Assembly (NCBI GenBank): GCA_947034885.2 | Contig: OX344749.2 | Coordinates: forward strand, 8,571,501-8,635,500 | Direction of reading: 5' to 3' | Length of the DNA: 64,000 nt | From: Thuidium tamariscinum | Lineage: Eukaryota > Streptophyta > Bryopsida > Hypnales > Thuidiaceae | In this document: piece after piece, positions 1 through 13,460 of the stretch | How the letters are laid out: the number at the start of each line of letters is the position of its first letter | Position numbering within the stretch: the stretch's first letter is position 1 | Notes under the pieces: model-generated | What the model saw: only the letters and a program-made list of their open reading frames with translations | Databases searched by the model: none | Told to the model about the DNA's origin: nothing | Made by a program: the position numbers and the translations under genes

Positions 1-3000
1 TTCCCTTAGTAGCCGAATATAAATGCCAAACCTAAAGCCACACCTTTGTACTGATATCTAAATTTAGAAACAGAATCTCGGGACCCGGCATCCTGCTTGA
101 CTCAAGACTGGAAACCACCTTGAATTGCGATTGAAATGTGACAACTCACAGCCATGAGGACAGTCGGGTGCAGAGAAAAGTTTACTGGAAGTGAAAAGCA
201 GGCTTTACCGAAGGTTATACCAAAGGAGGACGACGTCGACGACCTAACATTGCAACCGCCGACCGATCTAGAATGTTGGGAGGTTTAATTGCACAGAACC
301 CCAGGCCAAAGGTGGTCATCAATACAAAGAGCAAAGAGCTAGGTGCTGCATTCTACAGTTCCTACTCCGCAGTAGGTCATGACCCAAACGATCGGCCTTT
401 CGATAATCTCCGGCCAATTGTTGCAGCAGTTGGCACGTGCCAGAGAGAGAGACACACCAGATGGCCGGCCAGAGAGAGAGAGACGCCGGCGTTACCCCAG
501 CGCAAGCGCAAGCGCCATGTAACAACCGTAACGCCCGCAGCACGACCAAGAATGCATTCGACTCGCATTGACTCGCGCTAGAAAACTGTAAAGAAACCAA
601 GAGCTATGTCCTCGAGGTGCGCCTCTAGAAGACCAGGGTAAGTTGGTTCTTCGACATATTTGGAGAAACAACAATATCAACTCATAGCCCCGCTCATAGC
701 TTCGGGAGATTGCTAATAAGACCATCCATTCGTGCTAGGTCGATCATTCAATACATACTTACATACATCGAACTCCAACAAAACACCGACTCACCAAAAC
801 GGTTCAGTCTCTCCCGCGCGCGTCTTTACTAGAAGTCACGGTGAGAATGATGGTTTCTAGAACTGCGCGCGTTTCCCAAGCTCATCTTGCGACTCTTTTC
901 TAGGCGACGATTCCCTGCCTACCAAGATCCGCTCGAAACTTAGTCAGTCAGCCAGTCAGTAAGACAGACTGTTCGACTCCTCGGCGACAAGGGTCGAAAG
1001 GCGCGATAAAACGCCGGAGGTGCAACCCTGGAAGCTAGATATAGACAATGCAAGATGGACACTGGAAAGAAAAGAGGAGGTGCAACCCCAAACCATAACC
1101 AATAAGCCAGAAGGTCTGCGACACGACGATGACCGAATTACGAATCGCCAAGCGCGAGTCAGAAAAAGGAGGATTACAAGTCACGGGACGGAGATGGGGA
1201 AGGACCGTACTGGAAGGAGCACTTGATGACTGACTACAAGTGCCTGAAGCTACTAGTGTCCACGGGGAACCACTTCTTGGCGCTACTGCTGCTGCTGTGC
1301 AGTTACAAGGACTCACACTCCATGACCTTAGCTTCTTACCAATTCTAGCAACTGGGCTGATTGTAGCTACAAGGTCATCCCTTATCGTCTAGGCAGCGCG
1401 GGCTGCGAAGTCCGAATAGGTTGCACTTATCACGAAGTTTTCTCAAGAAAATATTACACAAAAACGCGGCACGAGAGTAATCGTGTTCCGGCACATAGGT
1501 CAGGACTGCACGCAATGCAATGCCTTGACACAGAGAAATTAAGGGAAAGCGAGAGTCTATGCGCTGATCCTACTCTACAACAACCAAAGGTTAGTATACC
1601 CGCACCAAGGCAATTGCGTATATGAAAGACCCCTGAGTTTCCAAGAACCAGAAAAATCCCGCCCAAGAATTCTTCGAAACAACAGCAACAGCAACAGCAA
1701 CCGCAACCAACCAAACGCTACGACGACGTACGACGAGCTCTTCCCAAACCTCTCCCAGAACCCCTTCACCCCCAACCTACAGGATTCCAATGCCATGGGT
1801 TCCCGTTCGCCATTCCTAGACACCACAGCACAAAAAAGAAAACACGAACATGGAAACCACAATCGACGATCGAAAGCACCCAACTTTCCATCGCCGGCCC
1901 CTGCGACGACCCTCGCTTACAGATGTGAGTGACATACCCCGATGACATCACCTGCGCCGGGCGTCGTCAACGAGACCCCGCCACCAGCAATGGGATTGCA
2001 CCGACTCCCAGCCCCCCAAATAAAGAAACGCCTCCCGCCTGCAAGAACCGATACCATCTCCCCCACTGAGTGAGCCCGCCCGCGCGCCAAGGTGGCATGT
2101 AAGTTATAAGGGTGGACCCGACCACACAGACTCGATCATCAAGAGAGACGACGGCCAGGCCAGAGATCGTCCCTTACCTGAACCCGAGTATTATAATTGT
2201 GATATAAGCTTAAGTTATGGAAGGGGAAGCAGGGCTAGCGGGGAGAGAGCCAGCCAGGGCTTGCTGCAGGCACCAGCGTGCGAACGGGAAAGTACAGAAC
2301 CAGGCTCCAAGAAGTAAAACAAACGCCGCGAAGTGCGACGCGCGAGAGGGGTTGCGGGTGATGATGATGAGGAGTGGAGCAAGCGAGCGAGGGAGAATTC
2401 CGTTACTAGACAAAAGGCAGGCTCGCAGGCACACAGGCAGCGGGCAGGCAGAACCAGGCCAGGGCTGCTGGCTGGTCTGGGTGGGGCTCCAGTTATGTAA
2501 GCTTAGCCCAGTGAGTACGATACACTTACGAACTTACAGGCTGAAGAAGTGACGAGTGATGAGAGCTTGGGAATTCAGTTCGCTGGCTGTGCCAATCCAA
2601 CGACTCATCACACGCAGGACAGGGGCCCCGTTCAGTTCCACAACGGCAGCCACACTATTTGTGACCAAGGCCGTCACCAGGCGCTGGCGCCCCTGCCAGC
2701 AGCGCCCGAAGAGAATGTTGGTGCATGGCGCTGGGGCCCAACAGGGGCTACTGTATGGGAGAGAGCTGGGGGGCAAGTCGGTAGGCCAGTCCTGGGCCTC
2801 AGTTCTGGCCGCCATGTTGGCCTGGTAGGTTCTGGAATCGGCCTGCGTGGGGGGGAGTAGTAAGTCACGACTGTACTGTACTCAGGGGAGCGTATGCGGT
2901 TTCGTATACTTTGGGGAGCCTTTTTTGTACTGAGGTTTAACTTTTTCTGTGGCTTTTTTCATTTGGTTCAGTCGCCTTGGTGGCGCATGTGTCTGACATT

Positions 3001-3199
3001 AGGGCTTCAGGGGAGGCTTGGATTCGGTGTGGCGTCTTGGGTTCTGTGAAGGGTGTCAGATGCCAGGGGAAGGAGGGAGGAAGGGAGTGCTCTGTATGCT
3101 GGGGTCGGGTTCTGGTCGTTTGGAGTAAGCAACCGTACCGGTTGGGGGATTGGGGGTGCAAACGAAGCTTAACTTAGAGGCAGTCACCCTGTGATCGAG
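1..3199. other. Gene-like 5' flank without a recognised gene
   Basis: This stretch has much more balanced base composition than the spacers further right, and it leads straight into the start of gene 1. It contains simple-sequence runs: GAGAGA tracts near 445-482, CAGT repeats near 942-965 and CAACAG repeats near 1680-1705. Several open frames of 60-110 codons exist on both strands. Their translations are low-complexity, Arg/Ser/Gly-rich, overlap each other and match no family I know. I read the region as promoter plus untranslated leader, possibly with a non-coding 5' exon, or as the flank of a neighbour to the left. No clear TATA box was identified. Confidence 0.4.
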
Positions 3200-6100
3200 A
3201 TGTCGCGGCTGGAGAAGCGGAAGGAATTGAAGAAACTGAAGAGGAAGCAGCAGCGACTGCAGGTGGCTTTGTTGAGTGCGCAGCAGGAAGAGGTGGAGCT
3301 GGATGAGGAGGCAGTGATCCGGCAAGAGCAAGAGGAGAAGGAAGCGTTGGCAAAGGAGCAGGCTAAGCACGAGGAGCAGGAGAGGCTGTGGTTGTTGCGA
3401 GAGGAAGAGGCGCGAATCGAATGGATTCGGAAACAGGAAGAAGAAGCAAAGAGAAAGGTTCGGTTTTACTTTGAGCGCCTACTGAAATTCTAGAGTCGCT
3501 TCTGGGTCTTGCGAATTAGGGTTTCTTAACCGGATTGATTCAACTGTGTGTTAATACTCTTTTTTTCCTGGGTTGGGATTGCCGTTTGCCGAGCGAATAG
3601 ATTTTTGGGCTATAGTTCGTGCAGAATTAGGGCTGCATCGTAGTTCTAGCTGCATCATCGATCCAGTGCAACGTCGAACTGCGACAAGCTTCTGGTTGAC
3701 TTTGTCAGTCAATTCTACTTTTAGCACTTTCTGATCGAATTTTAAGAGCCGCCACTGGGGATCTTGCGTATTAGGGTTGCATAAGCGAGTTTCTCAAATT
3801 GATCTCACTATGTGTTGGTACTCTTCTTTTGTGGGTCAAGATCGCTATTTGGCGAGGGAATAGATTTTTGGGGTACAGTTCGTGCTGAATTAGGGCAGTC
3901 AGTTGCATCGATTTTCGATCCAATGCAATTGTTGGAACTGCGACAAGCTTGTTGTCAATCTTGTTGGCTTTTGTTAGTGGGTTCTACTTTGAGCACTTTC
4001 TGATCGAAGTTCTGGAGCTGCTCCTGGGGATCTTGCGAATGAGGGTTACGAAACCGGATTTTCCAAGTTGTTTCAACTCTGTGCTGGTACTTTTTTTTCT
4101 AGGTTAAGATTTCTATTTGGCGAGGAAATAGATTTTGGGGCTATAGTTCGTGCAGAATTAGGGCAACGTCGTAGCTGCATCAATGTTCGATTCAATGCAA
4201 TCGTTGAACTGCGATTAGCTTCTGGGTGGTCTGTCAGTGGGTTCTACTTTCAAGATCCACTCCTAGGTATTTTGCTCTCGAGCTTCGTAAACAGGATTGC
4301 GTCTTCTCGAATTCGTTCACCTCTGGGTTTTTTCTTTTTTGGTAAGATTGGCATTTGCAGAGCGAATTGATTTTTGTGCTACAGTTTTTAGGACAACGTC
4401 ATAGTGCTTTCTTTCTTGAATGTTGGTGGGGCGATTCTTGAAATGCCCGGCTGGTTATGATCTGCAGCGCAAGGAGGAGGAGCGGAGACTCCAAGGCGAA
4501 GGCGGTGAAGATGACCTTGAGGAAGGATGGGAGTGGGTGGAGGATGGTCCTGCCGAAATTATTTGGCAAGGGAACGAGATTATTGTAAAGAAACCCCGGA
4601 AAAAAGTTCGAAAGGGCACTCATTCCGGCACCCCCCTTGCCATTGAGGTAATTTTACTTGTGTTTTGGTTGTTTTGTTTTCATTGGAGAGCGACTTTGCA
4701 GGATATTGATCATTCAAAATACGTGCTCCACGTGAAAGATTTCTAGGTCGTGGTTGACATACTGTGTATAATGTAGACTTTTTATGTGGGCAATCGTGCA
4801 CTTGGTTTAGTCGTTATCAGTGGGAACCATTTTCTTTTCTGAGTTTGACAAACCTAGAGCATCTTGGAAGATCCGTTCATACTTCTAAACGGACATGTGA
4901 ATAGGGTATAGAGCATGATCTATCCACATATGAAATATAAGTTGAGTATTTTTAGAAATTTACATGGTTGCTCGTTATTTAATTCCATTCTCTTTCATCG
5001 TTCGCAACTGGTCACATGCAGATGAATTTAATCCCTGAATGACCAGGATGCGTGGTATAAGAAGGACCAATTTGCTGGATCATATCATGGAAAATATAGT
5101 TCAGACGAATCAAATATTATTTCACGAGGATCAATGGGGCACATTGTATTTGCTGGTTAGAAATTAAATATAATTGACCGAAAGAGAGTCCCTACATGAC
5201 CTACTGAAAACTGCTAACAGACATGAGGCCTAAATGGGCTTCTTGGTCCTTTACGGGTTAGGTATGAACTATTTGAAGTCTGTTTGGAAACCAAGCAGAC
5301 ATCAATGTTTTGACCACTCTTGCTTCGATTTCAACAGGATAAGAAAATAGATGGACCAATCTCAAATCCGTTGCCTCCTCAGAACGTTGCTTTTTCGAGT
5401 TTTCAGGCTGATACTCAAGATGTTGATTTGTCAGCGAATTTTGGAACGGAGAAGGTGATATGGTTTGCAACTTCCATCGCTTCAGTTTTTTAGAAGGGCT
5501 TGATATGTGTGAGCTGTCCTAATTGGTGAGATGCTAAAATACTTTAGAAATGAAATTGCATTTGAAGCTATTCCGCGAAGGAGGCTCTTGAAATACTTCG
5601 AATTATATTGATCCAGATTCCTACTGAAGCTCTTTCACGTCGCAATGTTACAGGATCAGAGGAATTGCCCATTCTATATCAAGACCGGCGTCTGCCGTTT
5701 CGGTGTGCGGTGCAACCGCCTGCATCCGGTGTTCAATGAAGCATGTACTCTTTTGATGCGTTCCATGTATACTGGGGCTGGCCTAGCTTTGGAGCCTGTT
5801 GAAAGCCTTGAGGTTTGTGCTGGCATCAATATCCTTCTATCAGTGTCACCTCTGCTTGGAAAATTGTGTATGTGAAGCCACTGTGCTCTATTTACTGGAC
5901 AGTATCCACCATTGTTGACACTTCTGTTTATCTAAAGCGTTAATTATCTTTCATGCATTAGACTAATTATATGGATGAACCTCAGGCTCACTTCCGTTGT
6001 TGGAAACCCGAGAAATCTCCATATGTAGTTGGTCTGTTTTTCGCGTTGTGGCGTGCTTTTTGTAGTTTATTCAACCATTGTCGTTCATTTTGAATGATGG

Positions 6101-9100
6101 TAACTATTTTTCCTCAGTCTTGCTTAACTATACTTCCTCAAGGCACCAATGTATCTTCACACAAGCTTACCTTATGGAGAGGTGACGGGATGTTAAGGTG
6201 GCAGCGTGAGAAGGAGGCAGCCATATGATGTATCCTGCCTGCGGAATACTGGACTTTCTGTTGAGATAGCATTTTGGCATGGGTGTTTCCAATTACCGCT
6301 GATATTTATGGTAGAACAAATAGAAAGTTGGTGACTTCGTCAGGATGATACAATTACGCGTTTATTTGAGCCTCTAGGAAAATTGTTCTCTTGCCAATGA
6401 TTTCCTTGACACCTGTGATAGATGGTGAATTGGCATCAATTAAATGGTCAATGTTCGTGACGAGCATTTCATCCAGTGTGTGCCCTATGCTGATTGACAG
6501 TATACTGATGAGGAGGTGGTACAAGATTATGAAGAATTCTACGGCGATGTGCATTCAGAGTTCATCCAATTTGGAGAAATTGTGAATTTTAAGGTATTGG
6601 ATATGGTCCAATTAATCCATTCGAAGGATGATGTTTCCGCCCTCTATCTGATAAAGATGTTCTTTTGTATGTCTACTTGAAATGATCTAGAATTGTAATC
6701 ACTGTAACTTTTGTTGTTGGATCCATGTTGAGCAGGTATGCCGAAACAGTTCACCTCATCTGCGAGGAAATGTTTATGTACACTATGTATCACAGGAGTC
6801 GGCAATGGCTGCTTACAATCACATGAATGGACGATTTTATGCCAAGAAACAGGTATGACTTCTCTATTTCCATGGAGTTTTGAAGGGATACCTCAAGCTC
6901 AAGGCGTTATGGCAAGAATTGCACAAACTCACTGCTTGCCCTGTCCATGATTTTGCCATGCCAAATCAGTACTTTAATAATTGCTTCTCATGCAGTGCAG
7001 CGTTACTCAGCAGGTTCTTGTGCGTAGTGGACCGTAGGACTCTTACTTTTGCAATGGTTTGTTCGACATCATTTAACGCTTACTTATTTGTCTGAATTTC
7101 AGATATCTTGTGAATTTGTAGGAGTTCACAAGTGGAAGCTAGCGATTTGCGGGGAATTTATGAGGACGTATTTCAAGGTGATGTTTCATATTTTGATTGT
7201 CTGTATAGGCTGTTTCTGTTTGTCATCAGCAAAGGTTATGTTGTCCGTTCGGTTTTGATGGCGTATTCAGCAGCTTCGGGCTGTGCTCAAAGCTGGTTTG
7301 GACCCCTAATTGCCCAAATTGCCGAAAGTGGTCGCATCCATATCTAAAGGAGTTGAAAATAATCATTTAGGAAGCTTCGAAGAAGGCATTAAATGTACCA
7401 GTAGGAAGAAGAAATCATACTCTAAATTTTTGAAAGATTGTCTATCATCTCCCCAAGCGGACTTTCTGTTTTTATCTTGGTCGTTTAAGGGTTCATAAGT
7501 CACTCTGTAGGTTGACATATCGTGACATAATTGCTTGTTCTTCTCTGCAGACATGTTCTCGTGGAACTGTGTGCAATTTCTTGCATTGTTTCGAAAATCC
7601 CCACAGGGAGTATGAGTGGGCAGACACGGACAGACCAGCTCCTAGGTTCTGGCAGAGAAAGATGGCTAAGCTTTTTGGATATGCCCATGTTTCTGATGAA
7701 GAGGTTGATGAGAGATCAAGGACTCCTAGAGAATCCTCTCACGATACTGATTATATGGGAAGACACAGAGATGACAGAGAATTGGTGTATGAGAATGACC
7801 GCAAGAGAGATAGGCGTATGAGAGATTCTGCACGCGAGGATGATCAAAGAAGCGGCAGGAGTGATAGAGAACGAAAGTTTTATTATTGTGAAGATGAAAT
7901 GAAAGACCGGACAAGGAGAGGGTCATCGAAGTACAATGATCGACACAGAGAAAGGCATTCGACTGAGAAAAGTTATGATGGACAGAGGGAGAAGCATGAG
8001 AGAGACTCCATATATGATTACGATTCAGCAAGGCCTTCAAAAGAGAAAAGCTATGAGAATCGGAGGAGAGAGAAGTCTGGAAGAGATTCAATATATGATG
8101 ATGATTCAGCAAGGATTTCCATCCATGGGGGTGAACCAGGATGCATCAACGATGAGAGATGGATTGCAGGGGGTGACGACCCAGAGACAGATCACATGGT
8201 TCATCCTAGGAATCGACGAAGAGAGCGGCGCCATAAGAGTACTACAAATGACGAACACGATGATGACGATGATGCTGGTCATCCAGGTCAGTGGTGGTTT
8301 TTGGCAAGTGCCCCAACTGGTTTTTATTGACACACCACTCCGAGATTTTACATGTAAAATCGACGGGTCTTTTTAGAGTGCCGGATTTCAAAGTCTCGGT
8401 TTTTAATGTGTTCAAATCTTTCGCCTTAAACTTCGAGTCTTTCTGACATGAGTCGAGCAATTAACTTGTTTAAAATTGCCTCTGTTTCAGGTAGACATTC
8501 CCCAACCTCTGATCGTGTTGGCCACCACAGAAGCCACCGCCATCGCTCGAGAAAAAGGTCAAGAAGTCCAAGTAGCCATAGGACGCGGAAATCAAGGAGC
8601 CAGGATAGGTCGACTTCCCGTAGGGGACGCAGTCAAGATGGCCAGTACTCCAGCAGTGAGGAGCACGAAGATAAGTATTTAAAACAGGAAAGACACAGGA
8701 TAGAGAGAGCTTCGAAGGAGAGTAAGCGGCGAAGACACGGAACTGGTCATGATATCCATGATACTCAACTGGCTTCTGACATGCTTGAAAGAAGAGGAGA
8801 TGAAACTGTTGGGAACACTCGTTCTAGCGAACGCCATCCTGAAAGCGAGCATCATCAGAAAGCATCCAAAATGGTGGATATGGTGCGGTGGAAAGATGTG
8901 GAAGACACAGTTGCTGGAATGGTGAGTGATGGGAACGCTAGTGGTAGTAATCTTGTGGAACTAGAAATTCAATCGGGTCTCTCGGATGATGGCAACCTGA
9001 ACCAATATACGAATAGCAGTAGTAGCATGGGGACAGTTTTGAGCCTGGACCTTTCCACAGATCATGTCCAAAGAAGTACTTCTGAATGGCAGTCGTGGCG

Positions 9101-9158
9101 AAAAACGAAGAAGGTCAAGCTTGGGTTGAAAGAAAAACCCATGCGGCTTATAATCTGA
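3200..9158 (+). CDS. U2AF35-related splicing factor (ZRSR2/RGH3 type), CCCH-UHM-CCCH-RS protein
   Basis: Predicted exons are 3200-3457, 4468-4647, 5338-5454, 5654-5812, 6501-6593, 6736-6852, 7103-7177, 7551-8286 and 8491-9158. All introns are GT-AG; the first seven are phase 0 and the last is phase 1. The product is about 800 residues. Residues 1-100 are a charged Lys/Glu coiled coil, followed by a Trp-rich acidic patch (W107, W109, W119) and a basic run near 127-135. The first CCCH finger is C190-x8-C199-x5-C205-x3-H209. A U2AF-homology RRM spans about 217-317, with an R302-F303-Y304 loop. The second finger is C324-x10-C335-x5-C341-x3-H345, followed by the DRPAPRFW segment. The tail is an Arg/Ser/Asp/Glu-rich RS-like domain. 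Family knowledge: these nuclear proteins help recognise 3' splice sites, notably in U12-type introns; maize RGH3 and Arabidopsis C3H5 are the plant members I recall. The ATG at 3200 was chosen because an upstream in-frame GTG is not a plausible start. The splice model is by eye. Confidence 0.9.
3466..4400. repeat. Degenerate tandem repeat (~255 bp, 3-4 copies) filling intron 1 of gene 1
   Basis: The landmark GGATCTTGCG recurs near 3504, 3759 and 4027, with a decayed copy near 4266. A second landmark, GAATAGATTTTTGGG followed by AGTTCGTGC, recurs near 3596, 3856 and 4124, with a decayed copy near 4363. The period is therefore about 240-270 bp. Copies differ by many substitutions and small indels, so the array is old. 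It begins within about 10 bases of the 5' splice site and ends about 65 bases before the acceptor. It contains no conserved open frame. Confidence 0.85.
7965..8120 (+). repeat. In-frame duplication of a 26-residue block in exon 8
   Basis: Two adjacent 78-nt blocks (7965-8042 and 8043-8120) encode related 26-residue segments. Both begin EKSY and share REK, RDSIYD and DSAR. They lie at about residues 472-497 and 498-523 of the splicing factor, in the charged tail. The DNA copies are similar but not identical, so this is an established tandem duplication and not an assembly artefact. Confidence 0.85.
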
Positions 9159-12100
9159 ATGACGATTCATTTCTTGGAACAGACCGTTTGAAGACATTTT
9201 GGAAAGTGATGAAATTCAGAACACGGTCAAAACTTGAAGTGACACTACGTTTTTCTGGTTCCATTTATCAAGCATTCGGCCTGTGTGGATTGCTTCCTGA
9301 AAGTGAACCCGTGAAAGACACCAGATTGATGCGAGTTTCAAATCAGTAGTGTAATGTAATGTAACGTCTAGTTGGGTAGAGGGTTGGTATAAACTTGGAA
9401 ACTAATTTTGCCGCTTTTGATATTTGACATGCGTGCCATATCTGGGTGTGCTGTGTTTTGACTTCAAATAATGTACCGAATACATGTCTTTGTAAATAAC
9501 GTGTGTTCACATTTTACAAATAAGACATGTCTTTATACATAAGGAATGTTCACATTTTGAATTAGCAGGAATGCTCGGAAGTGATTATAGGTCAAAGATT
9601 CTGACACCCGGCACTCTTAGCCTCTGAAGTCACATTTTCCCCGCAAGGTACTGTACAAATTGGATTTTGGGTTGACTCCAATGGTCTCAATTTTTGTAGT
9701 GATGTTTTGAAACTTTTTTTTGAGAATTGGAATATATATTAGCTTTTTATAAGTACAATGTTATTTGAATTGGTGTTTGGGAGAAAAATTTATATCATCC
9801 TAAGATCAAAATGGAGTTCATTAAGTAGCACCAATTTTTTTTAAATCAAAACTAAATTTTCAAAATTTTATTTTTCATTGAAAGTGTTTTTGTCTACATG
9901 GAAAGATTTGGTGCATTATATTTGGACTAGTGACAAGAAGGTTACAAAGAAGTCTTATTTGGGTGGAATTTGAGTGGCTTATTTGAAAAATAGCTTATAA
10001 GATTCATTATTTGATACCATTCTCTCAATTTTCTTAAAAGAAAGGTTCGAAAAGGTTGAGTTCACTTTCTAGAACAATCTCACTATTGAGATTATTGTAT
10101 TCCAATTCCATCTTAGACCTACTAATGATTTAGTATTTCCTTCTATCATATACCTACTTCTACATTACCATTTTTTAAAGAAAGAAAATTACTTTTTCAT
10201 TTTTAAGAATTTGTTTAACTCAATATTGAATTCAAGTATTAGGCTTTCAATTGAAATCTTTGATATAAATTTTTTAATTCAATATTAATAGTACAAAATT
10301 TTTAAGCTTAGAAGATTGAAAACCTTTAAAACTAGTCATGCAAGGTAGAAAAAAATAGTTATTTTCACTTCAAATGGGAATATCTTGCAATCCACACAAT
10401 CAAAGTTTATACCATTTCTTACAAGACATTATTATACTATTGGTAACCTAGTGCCCACAATTAGATATGCAAATAGAACAATTTCTAAAGTTTTGTACTT
10501 TGCAATAGAAATGGCAATTTTAAGTAGAATTTGATGGAAAAAAAGGCCTTCATAGGGGTTAACCACTACATGTTACAAGTTCATTTATTTTGGTGTTGAT
10601 CTTCACTTTGGAATTGGCTTGCAACATGATTAAAACCATGAAATATTAAAATCAATGGAGTAAGAAGTCATGGAATTTTGAACTTCTACAAGTGCATCAT
10701 TTTAGTTCCATGAGTGAAGCTATATTTTAGAGGCCTTGTAGTCTATCCTTTCATCGACAATGAATCTGGACAAGATAGAAACTTTAGGGTTTGGAGGTGC
10801 AGACAAGACTTTATGTAAATGCAAGTATCTTATATGACAACAATCAAAACCATTCAAAAATTGTAAGAACAACTTGGATGAATGCCTAACTTATTAAATT
10901 ATGTTTTAAAACTTTTGGATTTTAACATATTAGATTTTGAACTATCCAACTATTTTTTCACTTTTATTAATTATTAGATAGAAAGTTTTTTAAGCTTCTA
11001 GGAAGCTACTGTACTTATTGTAAATGAAATATTTTCTTAATATAAGATATGTAGACCTAAAAATGCCCCAATCACGATTGCAACTTATAATTGCATATTG
11101 AATTTTACCGTGTTGCTATCTAGGTTTTTAATGTAGTAGAAAGTGAATAAGGACAATGCATTATTACAACCAAGAGCATTCCCTACTATTCTTCAAATGG
11201 TTTTCCAAAGAACTAGATTGAGGGTCTTACAAGTTTTGCAAAGAAATGAAAACTCCTCCTCATCACAAATAGGCCACTACTACATACCTGCATATTTCTA
11301 ATGATCACCATGCTATGTAGGCTTTCTTTTGTAACCCCTCAAAAAAAATTCTCATTATTTCCTTTTGTTGTAGAATAAGTCCTTGCACCTTTGTCCATCT
11401 TCATCTAAATCATAGCTTCAAATGCCATTCAATCATTTTGGAGGGCCACTAAACAACTTACCAAGTTGGCCATAGTGGATGCTCTAAGAGTAGAATTGGA
11501 GTTGAAAGGGTTGAAATTGTATTGAAAAGTCACAATTATATGAATCAATGACCACCACTAGATATGGTTTTTCACATCGCAAAATGTTCAAATTTAATTG
11601 TTCCACAATCTAGGGTTGCTTTTGGATTACCATATACACATGTAGAAGTTTAAGAGAGCCACATTGGCATCCAAATGGACAAAATAGTTACCTTAGAAAT
11701 AATAATAAAAAGATATTTGTTTTTCTAGAGGGAACCTATTATCTTAAGGGAAGTCACAAAAATTAGTTGTTCAAGATACATACAAATTTTTATTTATTTG
11801 TGATCCAATTACAAAAAAAATTGTCCAATAAGTTTAAAAATTGGTCATGACAAAATGAACAATAATGAGTCATCTTTACTTAAGTACATATATTGAAATT
11901 AATATCCAATTCTCTTTGCACTACTATAGACAACTAATTAAAACTATAAAGTATTGATATATTAAAATTTTAAAATGTGGAAAGCAATGGATTCCAATCA
12001 CCTTGAACACCAATGTAAACTCCAAATGCAAAGTCAAAATGGATAGTAACCTAAAGCACTATGCTTGATAAGGTCCATTTAGATAATTTTCATCAAAGTA

Positions 12101-13460
12101 ATAGATAGAATAAAAGGTAGTCTTGATGAGATCTAATTCCACAGAAGTCATGCCATTTTGTGGACTATCATGCTCTCAACACTCATGCCACAAAAACATC
12201 CAATAGTTTCTTGAATATAGGCATTGAACCCATATATACATTAGAATCAAGCATAAAATCATTTTGAATCCCTTTTATGTGATGCTTCCAATCACCTCAT
12301 TACTATTCATGTTAGGTGCTTTCATACTTGCAATACTCCAAAAATGCAATTACAAATTGACAATTTTACAATTTTGCAACTTTGATTTTCTTTTTATGAA
12401 TTATAGGCTTTATAAAATGCTTGTTCCTTTGAGAGTTTTTATTTAAGTGTTTGTTTCTCTATACTTCAAAAATTTGGTAATTTTTGAAAGTAGGAAACCT
12501 ACGATACAAATTTCTTTTATAGCCTATAACACCCAAGCAAATATGTAAATGTATTAAGAAATCAAACTTTATTCTAATAGTTTTTTTCTAAAAAACTCAC
12601 TCAACTATGGTTGAAGCAAAATAAAACACCATTTTCAACTCAAAATTTTAAAACTATTTATAAATATTTTTATATAAACAAAATATAAATTTATGAAATA
12701 GCATTATTTGCACTTTGAGTCTACAATTAGAGTTTTAAAAACTTTGATTGAATAATGTAGGGCCACATGTACAAAAATCTATTTTATACACATTTTTTTT
12801 CTATTTATTTGTCATTTAATTCACTTTTGACTTTTGAAAGGAGGTTCTTAATTTAATCCTTAAATCATTTCAATAAAAAAAATTTAATTTTTTCAAGAAA
12901 AGATATACTTTATTCATACATTAAAGTTTATATAAATCAATTTTTATGCTAAAAAATGTGCATCAAAATGAAATCTTAGTTTCAAGGCCATTGAAGTCTT
13001 TATAGAGTGAAAACACCCTATAATATGATTATTTGCTTACATTAGTCTTTATTAATCTTCAATAGTCTTTACATTGTTTCTTAATCATCCATTTTTTTCA
13101 TTGATAATTATGTATGAACTCTTGCTTGGGTATTCAAGCATTATCTTGTATGCAATAAACACACTCAAGTTGAGCCTTCCAATTATATAGATTACTTGAC
13201 AACAATATATCTTGCTATATTATTGTACATATATGTCATATTTTAGAAGTCAAATTTCAACAAATTACAACACCAAGCATATGTTGGTTCCCAATAAAAC
13301 TTTAAGGATTACCATGTGACGTATGTCATTTCTTTGAATGGCATTTTACATAGAAATTTGAAAATATTTTATCATTTTTGTGTGAAGCTTAGTTTGCACT
13401 AATTAAAGACCATTGAGGTCAAAATTAGGGGTTTGTGTTCACACCATTGCTTGTGCCATT
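9159..13460. other. 3' flank of gene 1, then AT-rich spacer
   Basis: The first 400-500 bases probably hold the 3' untranslated region; a T-rich, TGTAA-containing stretch follows the stop codon, but no canonical polyadenylation signal can be singled out. From about 9640 composition becomes strongly AT-rich with stops in all frames. An isolated AGGGGTTAACC at 10551-10561 resembles the right end of the TTAA-flanked elements described further right, but I found no partner end. The 60-codon open frame at 12264-12446 has no coding features. Confidence 0.6.

Noticed and set aside
2217-2868. Overlapping GC-rich frames upstream of gene 1
   Set aside because: Frames on both strands are open simply because of base composition; the peptides are Arg/Gly/Pro-rich without domains.
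3458-8490. U12-type introns in the U2AF35-related gene, given its known role in minor splicing
   Set aside because: None of the eight donors has the ATCCTT core after GT or AT; all look like ordinary GT-AG introns.
9086-9349. 87-codon frame overlapping the 3' end of gene 1, as an alternative C-terminus
   Set aside because: It is in another frame from exon 9, and exon 9 already continues the RS domain to a stop at 9156-9158; no splice sites support a switch.
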